In this document: positions 52,263 through 61,700 of the stretch, piece after piece
Position numbering within the stretch: the stretch's first letter is position 1
Layout: every line of letters starts with the position of its first letter
NCBI RefSeq assembly: GCF_016405855.1
Contig: NZ_JAEFCA010000009.1
Span: forward strand, 62,001 to 126,000
DNA length: 64,000 bases
Direction: 5' to 3'
Source of the DNA: Flavobacterium sp. IB48
Lineage (GTDB): Bacteria > Bacteroidota > Bacteroidia > Flavobacteriales > Flavobacteriaceae
Made by a program: the position numbers and the translations under genes
The notes under the pieces: generated by a model
Databases searched by the model: none
Told to the model about the DNA's origin: nothing
The model's input: only the letters and a program-made list of their open reading frames with translations

Positions 52263-53013
52263 AATTGTCTTATTGGATATTCTTAAAAATAAGATTGTTG
52301 TGAGTTATGCTCTAATTCTAGCGCTGCTTTCTTGGGGATCTTTTTTGCTTGAAGACAATACAGCCAAAGGTTTACTAACTATTTTGAATGTTATTTTATT
52401 CACAGTTCCACTGGTATCGATACTTTTTTCAACTATTTATATTTACAATAGTTCAGAGTTTATAGAACTTTTGTTGAGCCAGCCTATTAAAAGAAAGAAA
52501 ATCTGGATTAGTTTGTTTACAGGACTTTCTATTGCAATGCTTTTAGCTTTTTTTCTTGGAGCAGGAATTCCTCTTTTGGTAAATGCGCCAGGAATGGCAG
52601 GATTGATGATGGTTCTGTCTGGAAGTTTAATTTCTGTTGTTTTTGTGTCACTGGCCTTTTTGAGCTGTATTTTAACTCGAGATAAAGCAAAGGGAATAGG
52701 CTTAGCCATTTTATTTTGGATGTATTTTGCCATATTGTTTGATGCTTTGGTGTTATTTCTTTTGTTTCAATTTGCAGAATATCCAATCGAAGAAGCGATG
52801 GTAGGAATTACGGCTTCAAGTCCGATTGATTTGGCTAGAATACAAATATTGCTGCATTTAGATCAATCTGCTATGATGGGTTATACAGGTGCTATTTTTA
52901 AAGATTTTTTCGGAACAACTATCGGGTTGCTGATTTCTTTTTTACTGCTTGTTTTGTGGATAGCAGTTCCGTTTTTAATTTCGGTTAGAAAATTTGTCCG
53001 TAAGGATCTTTAA
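52246..53013 (+). CDS. nosY: NosY, ABC-2 permease for NosZ maturation
   Basis: The 255-residue permease has six membrane helices of the ABC-2 type (VSYALILALLSWGSFLL, LLTILNVILFTVPLVSILFSTIYIY, LSIAMLLAFFLGAGIPLL and so on) and the NosY hallmark SSEFIELLLSQPIKRKKIW after helix 2. The start overlaps the nosF end by 17 bp. It completes nosDFY. No nosR or nosX is seen in the window, as is usual for clade II clusters. Confidence 0.93.
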   Translation: MNRIIKIVLLDILKNKIVVSYALILALLSWGSFLLEDNTAKGLLTILNVILFTVPLVSILFSTIYIYNSSEFIELLLSQPIKRKKIWISLFTGLSIAMLLAFFLGAGIPLLVNAPGMAGLMMVLSGSLISVVFVSLAFLSCILTRDKAKGIGLAILFWMYFAILFDALVLFLLFQFAEYPIEEAMVGITASSPIDLARIQILLHLDQSAMMGYTGAIFKDFFGTTIGLLISFLLLVLWIAVPFLISVRKFVRKDL

Positions 53014-53044
53014 TTTTTTATTATTTATTCAGAACAAAAGAAAT

Positions 53045-53416
53045 ATGAAAACAGATATTAAAAATAAAGATGATATAATTGTATTGGTAGATGCTTTTTA
53101 CTTGAAAGTAAAATCAGATTCAACAATTGGGTATTTGTTTACAGAAGTGGCTATGGTCAATTGGCAGAAACACTTGCCGATTATGTACGATTTTTGGGAT
53201 AATATTCTTTTTCATACTGGGAATTTTGAAGGCAACCCGATGCTGAAACATCGAATGTTAGATCAAAAAAGTAGACTTGCAGAAACTCATTTTAAACATT
53301 GGACAAAGCTTTGGAAAAAAACAGTCGATGATTTGTTTGAAGGAGAAAATGCTGATGAGATAAAAGTGCGGGCAGAGAATATTTCAAAATTAATGATGAA
53401 TAAAGTCATTTCTTAA
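53045..53416 (+). CDS. Group III truncated hemoglobin
   Basis: The 123-residue globin (from ATG 53045) has TIGYLFTEVAMVNWQKHLPI, MYDFWDNILFHTGNFEGNP then MLKHRML, and AETHFKHWTKLW with the proximal His, matching group III truncated hemoglobins. Such proteins bind O2 or NO and are common in denitrification-related clusters of Bacteroidota. It is 31 bp after nosY and probably the last gene of the nos transcript. An upstream ATG at 52994 overlaps nosY and lacks the family N-terminus, so I prefer 53045. Confidence 0.88.
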   Translation: MKTDIKNKDDIIVLVDAFYLKVKSDSTIGYLFTEVAMVNWQKHLPIMYDFWDNILFHTGNFEGNPMLKHRMLDQKSRLAETHFKHWTKLWKKTVDDLFEGENADEIKVRAENISKLMMNKVIS

Positions 53417-53420
53417 TACA

Positions 53421-53456
53421 AAAACGGGAACTAAAAAAGTTCCCGTTTTTATTTTT
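53421..53456. terminator. Bidirectional terminator of the nos operon
   Basis: AAAACGGGAACT pairs with AGTTCCCGTTTT around a 5-base loop, with A-run left and T-run right. It lies just after the truncated hemoglobin. Confidence 0.8.
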
Positions 53457-53528
53457 AAAGCTATTAGAACTGAATTAATAATTTCTTTTAACCTTTTACA
53501 AAAGAAGAAAAAACCGTGTTGGTTTGGT

Positions 53529-53542
53529 ATGATTCAAATCAT
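53529..53542. promoter_or_regulatory. Fnr-like palindrome, orphan, between convergent genes
   Basis: ATGATTCAAATCAT has the same ATGATTnnAATCAT form as the sites at 43209 and 46669, but it lies between the 3' ends of the hemoglobin gene and the Crp/Fnr gene. On the minus strand TTCTTTTG (53506-53499) is a one-mismatch -7 element at activator distance. A leftward transcript would end at the 53421-53456 hairpin after about 75 nt. Confidence 0.5.
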
Positions 53543-53553
53543 AAGACAGGAAA

Positions 53554-54150
53554 TTAGTAAAACAATTTATGATCTATAATTTCAATTTTTTTGTTTTTAC
53601 TCATAAGTGACAATGTGCGTATTACGGTTTCTACCCGCAGTCCTGTAAAGTCAGCAATTTCTTGTCTCGTATATGGAATTTTCATTTTTATTGATGCGGC
53701 TACGTTATTTTGTTTTTTTAGATTATCTAAAAAATATTGAATGCGATATTCTGGTTTATGATTGACTATATTTTTAGAAAAGACAATTTTGTTATAGATT
53801 TTCCATGCAAATAGCTTGAGTATCCTAAATTGTATTTCTGGATTTTCTTCTAGAAAAGAAAAAAAGCTGTTTTTGGATAATTTTAAAATGATACAATCTG
53901 TTTGCGCAATTGCGGTAGCAGGGTAGGGTTGTCCGATAAAAAGTGGCGGTTCGCCAAAACTATTTCCTTCATTAAAAATACCAACCGTCAGATCTTTGCC
54001 ATCTTCATTGGTATAACTCATTTTTACCGTTCCTTCTAAAATTTGAAAATAGGAAAGTGCAACATCATTTTCAAAAAAAATAATTGAGTTTTTAGGAACT
54101 TTTTTAGCCACAGCTCCCCAAGTATAAAGCAAATCAGTATCAATGTGCAT
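53554..54150 (-). CDS. Crp/Fnr-family regulator, probable regulator of the nos/anaerobic island
   Basis: The 198-residue protein has an N-terminal cNMP-binding-type roll (KVPKNSIIFFENDVALSYFQ to ILEGTVKMSY) and a winged helix with YTRQEIADFTGLRVETVIRTL. There is no N-terminal cysteine cluster, so it is Dnr-like (heme/NO sensing possible) rather than a Fe-S FNR. The recognition helix reads E-T-V-I-R where E. coli FNR has E-T-I-S-R, and the island's sites read ATGAT where FNR sites read TTGAT. It converges on the nos operon. The ligand is unproven. Confidence 0.85.
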   Translation of the reverse strand: MHIDTDLLYTWGAVAKKVPKNSIIFFENDVALSYFQILEGTVKMSYTNEDGKDLTVGIFNEGNSFGEPPLFIGQPYPATAIAQTDCIILKLSKNSFFSFLEENPEIQFRILKLFAWKIYNKIVFSKNIVNHKPEYRIQYFLDNLKKQNNVAASIKMKIPYTRQEIADFTGLRVETVIRTLSLMSKNKKIEIIDHKLFY

Positions 54151-54337
54151 GATGAAACAATTATTGCATTTTGAAGAATTGGTTAAGTATTTGGTTTTGT
54201 TTTTATTAGGGCAAATAAAAGTATTAAAGAGGAAAGGAAATATGATAAATGTTAGCTTTTGAATTATTTTTTCGAATCAAAATATATTCTAATGAAATTT
54301 TGAAATAAAAGTATGATAAGGGAAAATTTATAAAAAG

Positions 54338-54380
54338 ATAAAGCATGATGAAGAGTTAAACTCTTGCATCATGCTTTATA
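54338..54380 (-). terminator. Terminator of the OmpA-family gene
   Basis: ATAAAGCATGATG (54338-54350) pairs with CATCATGCTTTAT (54367-54379), with an inner AAGAGTT/AACTCTT stem. On the minus strand it is followed by a T-run. It lies 20 bp after the stop. Confidence 0.75.
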
Positions 54381-54399
54381 CAATTGTGGATTAAAAAAA

Positions 54400-55713
54400 T
54401 TATTTTGCGTCTATCAGCGTAAGTGTAACCCTTCTGTTTAGAGGTCTATTCTCAATTGGAATGTTTGGAACTAAAGGTTCGCTTTCACCTTTTGAAAATA
54501 AATGCATACGATTAGATTCAATTCCTTTATTCTGTAAATAATCTGAAACTGCCTGAGCTCTTTTCATTCCAATTTCAAGATTGCGTTCTTCAGTTCCTAT
54601 ATCACAAGTATATCCTGTAATATTAAGATCTGTATCTTTATTTGATTTTAGAATTTTAGCAATTTCGTCTAATCTTGTAGCCAATTCAGGCGTTACATTA
54701 GTGTTGCCAACTTCTTGGAAAGCAAGAGGTTTTTCAACATATGTGCGTTCAGTTGGTGTAAGTTCTTTTTTTGCAGGTGGAGCTTCAACAACTTTCTGCT
54801 GTACAGGAGCCGCTTCTTGAACAGGAGCTTCTGTCTTGGTCATGATTTCTTCTTTTGGCGGCACAGGTTCTGGTTTGTTTTTAGTTAGCATAAAACCTAA
54901 TTTCAGTTGAATACCTGCAGAGAAGTAACGGCTTTCTTGAACAATTTTTCTATTGCCGATTGTACCATTTGCCTGAATATTATCAATCCCGTTTGGGCTA
55001 TAAGCAACTATATTAACATCTGGATTTTCTTTTGCCATTTCTGTTAAACCGTAATCTAGATATATGCCAGTATAAAGTTGCGTTTTTTCTTTTAGTTTGA
55101 AAGTAAGACCAGTTTCTATACTTAAAAGAAAAGAAGGATCTAAGTTTACTGTTGTTTTATCTTGCCAATTGGTTACTTTACCAAATCCGTGAGAAGGCAA
55201 ATCATCAATCAAGAGATTTATGTCAGGATAATAACCGCTCAATTGCAACTCAGATGCTGATGCTTTTGCTGTTTGTTTTCCTGGAAAAAGAATTTTTCCT
55301 CCAACGCCAAAATACAGTTGTGTCTGTGGTGCAATTGATGTTCTGTATTGCATCATTAATGGAACTGCAATAGAAATGAAGTGTTGATCTTCTTTATAGT
55401 TTGTCGGAGTAACTTGATACTCAAATGCAGAAGTTTGGTCATCGATTTCATAGGTTGAGATTGTAGTTCCGTTATGCAATTCAAAACTGTTCTGATTGTA
55501 CATTGCATCAATTCCCGTCATTATTCCCCAGTGGCTGCTGAAGAAATAGGTGTAACCGACACCTATTCCTCCGCCAAATTTTAGTTTGCCATCTCCAAGA
55601 GTGCTATCATAAAGGATTCCTGATGGACCTCCATTAATCTTGACATTAATTTCCTGTGCTTTTATAGTGACAGTAAACAGTAGAAGTATGGCTATCGTGG
55701 TTTTAATTTTCAT
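54400..55713 (-). CDS. OmpA-family outer-membrane protein with N-terminal barrel
   Basis: From ATG 55713 the protein has 437 residues. A signal peptide (LLLFTVTIKAQ) precedes a PorT-like beta-barrel of about 250 residues (GGGIGVGYTYFFSSHWGIMT). A Pro/Glu/Val linker (PEPVPPKEEI, EAAPVQQKVVEAPPA) comes next, then an OmpA_C peptidoglycan-binding domain (DLNITGYTCDIGTEERNLEI and NRPLNRRVTLTL). It follows the giant adhesin closely and may anchor or stabilise it at the outer membrane. A second ATG at 55740 gives a poorer signal peptide. Confidence 0.82.
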   Translation of the reverse strand: MKIKTTIAILLLFTVTIKAQEINVKINGGPSGILYDSTLGDGKLKFGGGIGVGYTYFFSSHWGIMTGIDAMYNQNSFELHNGTTISTYEIDDQTSAFEYQVTPTNYKEDQHFISIAVPLMMQYRTSIAPQTQLYFGVGGKILFPGKQTAKASASELQLSGYYPDINLLIDDLPSHGFGKVTNWQDKTTVNLDPSFLLSIETGLTFKLKEKTQLYTGIYLDYGLTEMAKENPDVNIVAYSPNGIDNIQANGTIGNRKIVQESRYFSAGIQLKLGFMLTKNKPEPVPPKEEIMTKTEAPVQEAAPVQQKVVEAPPAKKELTPTERTYVEKPLAFQEVGNTNVTPELATRLDEIAKILKSNKDTDLNITGYTCDIGTEERNLEIGMKRAQAVSDYLQNKGIESNRMHLFSKGESEPLVPNIPIENRPLNRRVTLTLIDAK

Positions 55714-55742
55714 CGCTTGTAATTTTAAATTAAATCTCATTT

Positions 55743-58700
55743 TTATTTAACCAATAAGTTGATTGTTTTTAATTGACCATCAGCCAATTTAAGAACAACA
55801 ATATATAGTGCAACTTGTGATGGAGCGGTTATTTCATTTTTGGCTTTTACATTTGAAATAGTCTGCACTAATTTACCTGTAATGTCATAAATCACCACTT
55901 CAGATCCACTTAATTGAGAATCACTAAAATCACATTCTAAAGTAAATTGAGCTCCCGGTTTAACTGGGTTTGGATAGATTTTTATCTTTTTGGTAAAAAT
56001 TGTTCCAGTAGTCTCAATTGGACAAGATTTAATTGAATTTCCGTTTTTGTCTTTTGCAATTACATAATAAGTACCGTTTAAAGGGAGAACCTCGCTATAA
56101 TACTGACGTGTTGCACCAGAAACAGCTGTTCCGTTTTTATACCACTGCCAAGCCACAAAATTATTCGATTTGTTATCAAAGAATAGCACATTTGCCCATT
56201 GCTGTACAACGAGTCCAGATTGGCTTATTTCTATTGGTTTAACAACGGCTGTAGCTTCATTATGATTCTGATCTCCATTTTGCGTTGCAGTAATGGTTGA
56301 ATTTCCTGAACCTGTAATATTTAAAGTTGATCCAGAAATTGTTCCTAAAGCTGTATTTGCAATGGTATAAGAAATTGGTAATCCGCTATCTGCTGTTGCA
56401 GTTAAGGTTACGTTATCAGAATCTAAACATCCAAAATCTAAAGTTTGGTTCCAAGTGATAGTTTGGTCAGCTTTAGTAATTTCAAATTCTGCACCGGTAA
56501 AATCAATTATATAATCAGCACCAGCACTAATTGATCCTAGCTTAATGTTATATTTTCCAACATTTTCTCCAGTATCTCTTGAAAGAAGACCTGTAAGTAT
56601 TGAGTTTGTGTCTCCATTAGCAAAACCTAAAGCCGTATAATTGAATACTGGATCGGTTGTACCATAAACTTTGGTATGTCCTGCTGCTGCAGTTATAGTA
56701 AGCGTATATTTTTCTGTTGTAAAACTTACTTCATTTCCATAATTAACAAAACCGTTACTGTTTACAGCATAAGTTCTAACATAATAAGTTCTATTTCCTC
56801 TAAGGCCTGATAAAGAGCTTGTAAATGTTCCTAATGCAGCAGTAACATTAATTTTAGTATCGGCTGTAGTAGGAGAGGCATGTTGTGCATATACAAAACC
56901 AACTTCTGTTAAACATTCTCCCTTGTCAGTATCTAATCCGTCAGAAGATGCAGTACCAGATAATGAAGCACCAGTTTGCGTTATTCCTGTAATAGTTGCA
57001 GTATTTAGATTAACTGGATTATCAGGCTGTGTTATGTCAATACTTAGAGAAACTGAACAGGAATTTGCATCTGTAACCGTAACCATGTAAGTTCCAGCTA
57101 CTAGATTAGTTGCCGTTGAAGCATTTCCTCCAGATGGAGACCAAGCATAAGAATAAGTGCCTGTACCGCCTGTTACGCTAACTGTAGCCGAGCCATTATT
57201 TCCGTTATGGCAAGATACTGCTACAGCATTTGCTGTTAAGGTTAAAGCATCTGGTTCTGTAATTGTTATGATATTTGTCGCAGAACATGAATTTTCGTCT
57301 GTAACAGTTACTGTATAAGTTCCTGCAGTAAGGCCAGTTGCTGTTGCAGCATTTCCACCTGATGGAGACCAAGCATAAGAATAAGCGCCTGTACCACCTG
57401 TTACGCTAACTGTAGCCGATCCGTCGCTTCCGTTATGGCAAGATACTGGTGCAGCATTTGAAGTTAAGGTTAAAGCGTCTGGTTCTGTAATTGTTATGGT
57501 ATTTGTTGTAGAGCATGAATTTCCATCTGTAACAGTTACTGTATAAGTTCCTGCAGTAAGGCCAGTTGCTGTCGCAGCAGTTCCGCCAGAAGGCGCCCAT
57601 AAATAGCTATAATTGCCTGTTCCTCCAGTAGCCACTACAGATGCAGTACCATTATTGCCTTGGTTACAAGAAACATTGGTATGTGAATCTGATGCAGAAA
57701 GTACAGATGGCTCTGAAATTATTACTGATTCTGTTACAAAACATCCATTTGCATCTGTAACAGTAACAGAGTAAGTATTTGGACTTAATCCTGTAGCTGA
57801 TGCGGCAGTTCCTCCAGATGGAGACCAAGAGTATGTATAAGTTCCAGTTCCTCCAGAAGGAGTTACAGTTGCTGTTCCGTTATTTGCTTGATTGCATAAA
57901 ACATCTGTTTTGGCTATTGTCGCTGTAAGAGCAGGCGGTTCATTAATAGTTACCATTGCTGTTGCAGAACAAGAATTAGCATCTGTAACAGTTACTGTAT
58001 AAGTTCCTGCTGCAAGGCCAGTTGCTGTTGCTGCATTTCCTCCAGATGGAGACCAAGCATAAGAATAGACGCCTGTACCGCCTGTTACACTAACTGTAGC
58101 CGATCCATCGCTTCCGTTATGGCAAGATACCGCTACGGCATTTGGTGTTAAGGTTAAAGCATCTGGTTCTGTAATTGTTATGGTATTTGTTGTAGAACAT
58201 GAATTTTCATCTGTAACAGTTACTGTATAAGTTCCTGCAGTAAGACCAGTTGCTGTCGCAGCAGTTCCGCCAGAAGGCGCCCATAAATAGCTATAATTGC
58301 CTGTTCCTCCAGTTGCCACTACAGATGCAGTACCATTATTGCCTCCGTTACAAGAAACATTGGTATGCGAATCTGATGCAGAAAGTACAGATGGCTCTGA
58401 AATTATTACTGACTGTGTCACAAAACATCCATTTGCATCGGTAACAGTAACAGAGTAAGTATTTGGACTTAGTCCTGTTGCTGTTGCGGCAGTTCCTCCC
58501 GATGGTGACCAAGAGTATGTATAAGTTCCAGTTCCTCCAGTAGGAGTTACCGTTGCTGTTCCGTTATTTGCTTGATTACATAAAACATCTGTTTTGGCTA
58601 TTGTTGCGCTAAGAATAGACGGTTCATTAATGGTTACCGTTGCTGTTGCTTCACATAAGTTAGCATCTGTAATAGTAACAGTGTAGGTTCCTGCAGATAA

Positions 58701-61700
58701 TCCGCTGGCCGTTGCATTAGTTCCTCCTGATGGTGACCAAGAATACGTATAAAGTCCAGTTCCTCCAGTTACATTTACTGTTGCAGATCCGTTTGAACCT
58801 CCATTACAAGAAACATCCGTTTGAGATATTGATGGAATAAGTGCATCAGGTTGTGTTATAGTGAAACTTTGTGTTTTTTCACAGTAGTTTGCATCAGTAA
58901 CTGTTACGGTATAAGTTCCAGCAGAAAGTCCTGTTGCGGTTGCACCGTTTCCTCCAGAAGGAGCCCAAGAATAGGTATAGGCGCCAGTTCCACCATTTAC
59001 TGTTACTGAGGCAGATCCGTTTGTTCCGTCGTGACAGCTAACATTTGTTTGTGATGGAGTTATATTAATTGCTGTAGGTTCAGTAATTGTAAAATTTTTG
59101 ATAATAGAACATCCGTTTGAAGAAGTGATGGTCACGGAATAGTTTCCTGCACTAAGATTCACTGCTGTTTCAGTATTAGTGACAGAAGGCGACCAAACAT
59201 AAGTAAATGGACCCGGAGCTCCAGATGGAGTTACAGAAGCGCTTCCAGTTGATGAGCCATTGCATAAAACATCGACTTGAGATGTAGTAGCAACAAGGGT
59301 GTTAGTTGTTCCAATTGTGAAGTTTCGCGTTAAAGTACATCCATTACCATCTGTTACTAAAACGCTGTGTGTTCCTGCAGCTAATCCGGTTGCTATTTGT
59401 GTCGTAGCTCCAGATGGTGACCATAGATAACTATAAGGAAGAACACCGCCGCTTACATTTACAGACGCTTCTCCACCTGTTGAACAAGTTGCATTTACTT
59501 GAGAAGTTGTAGCGTTTAATGCGTAAGTTGGCTCAGAGATATTGAAGGATTTTGTAATTGTGCAATTATTCTGATCTCTAATTGTACAAGTGTAGGCACC
59601 TGCCATTAATCCAGTAGCGGTCGCCGCTGTTCCTCCCGAAGGAAGCCATTGATAAGTATAGTTACTACCAGTCCCACCAGAAGCAATAACTGTTGCCGTA
59701 CCTGTTGCAGAGCCATTACACAAAACATCTGTTTGTGATTGTGTTGCCGTTAAGGCAAATGGTTGCTCAATATTATAGCTTTGTGTAGCCTGACAGTTAT
59801 TTGCATCTGTAACTGTAATCGTGTAAGTACCAGCTGTAAGACCAGTTGCTGTTGCGCCAGTTCCTCCAATAGGAGACCAAGAGTAAGTATATGTTCCGAC
59901 TCCTCCAGTTACAGATGCCGTAGCAGTTCCGTTTGAGCCTCCATTGCAAGAAACATCGGTTTGGCTAGGAGTTATTGATAGAATAGACGGTTGAGATATA
60001 GTAAAGTTTCTAGTTGCTGTACAGGCATTAGCGTCTGTTACTGTTACCGTATAAGTACCAGCAGAAAGACCTGTCGCTGTAGCGGTATTTTGAACAGGAG
60101 TTGTATTCCAAGAATAAGAATAAGTCCCACTTCCTGTTCCTCCTGATGCTATAACCGTCGCTGTTCCATTACCGCCTCCATAACAAGAAGTATTGTTTAT
60201 AGTGCCCTCTGCGGTTGTAAGTGCCGCTGCGGGCTCTGTAAGTATAAATTCTTGGGTAGTTTGGCAATCATTAGCATCAGTAATAGTTACGGTGTAAGTT
60301 CCAGCAGCTAGTCCTGTTGCTGTAGCCTCAGTTCCTCCAGAAGGAGCCCAAGAGTAAGTATAGCCTCCTCCTCCTCCCGCAGCAGTAACAGTTGCAGATC
60401 CAGTTGTAGATCCATGACATAAAATATTTGTTTGGCCAGATGGTGTTGCAGTTAAAGCCTGTAATGGTTCTGTAATCGTAAATGAGTGGGTCGCTTGGCA
60501 ATTATTAGCATCAGTAACGGTTGCGATGTAAGTTCCGGCAGTTAGTCCTGTTGCTGTTGCAGTACTTCCTCCAGTAGGTGACCAAGAGTAAGTATAAGTT
60601 CCAATTCCAGTTCCTCCTGTTGCAGAGACAGTTGCAGTTCCTGTAGCATATCCGTAGCATAAAATATTGGTTTGACCAGCTGAAGTTGCAATTACCTCTG
60701 TTGGCTGACCTACTTCAATATTACTTACTGTTGCGGTGCAGCCATTACCATCTGTAATCGTAACAGCATAAGTACCAGCACTAAGCCCAGTTCTGTCTTC
60801 AGTAGATGCGCCACCAACCCAGTTGAAAGTATAAGGTGGCTGACCTCCAGTTGGAGTAAGGTTAATGGTTCCATTTGATCCTCCAAAACAAGTAGTATTG
60901 GTTGGTAGTGCTGTACCTCCAAGCGGAGAACTAGGCTGACTAACTGTAAAAGAAGACAATGTTTTTGAGCATAAATTAGAATCAGTTATTGTAACGGTGT
61001 ACGTGCCTTCGATAAGTCCTGTTCGATCTTCAGTAGTCGGCCCATCACTCCAAGAGTAGGTATAAGGACCAACACCACCGCTAGGAGTCAAGTTTATTGC
61101 TCCTGTATTTCCTCCATGGCAGGCAATATGAGTTACAGTTGCGTTCGCAGTAATTAAAGAAGATTGACCTACAGTAATGTTACTAATGTTTACTTGGCAT
61201 GAATTAGAATCTGTAATAGTAACAGCATAAGTACCGGCTGTAAGTCCTGTTCTATCTTCTGTTGTAGTTACTCCATCATTCCATAAGAAAGTATAGGGTC
61301 CAGTCCCTCCAGTTGGGGTAAGATTTATGGCTCCAGTATTGCCTCCGTTGCAAGCTATATTGGTTACAACTGTTGATCCGCCAAGTGCTGCTGAAGGTTG
61401 GCCTACCACTATGTTGCTGATAGTCTGACTGCAACCGTTAGAGTCGGTAATAGTAACAGAATAGGTGCCTGCTTGAAGTAACGTTCTATCTTGAGTTGTT
61501 ATTCCGCCTCCCCAATTATAAGTGTATGTTCCACTGCCACCTATAGGTGTAAGATTTATTGCTCCATTGTTTCCTCCGTTGCAAGAAACGTTGGTAATGT
61601 CGGTTGTTCCTGAGATAGCAGAGTTTTGAGTTATAGTAAAGCTTTTTGATGTTGAAGTTCCTTCACTATCTGTAATTAAAACAGAATAATTGGTTGGAGC

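Noticed and set aside
52994..53044. Upstream start for the truncated hemoglobin
   Set aside because: It overlaps the 3' end of nosY in another frame and adds 17 residues without globin character.
46744..53416. nosR or nosX in the nos cluster
   Set aside because: I looked for the flavin- and ferredoxin-type NosR and the ApbE-like NosX and found neither; their absence is usual for clade II clusters.
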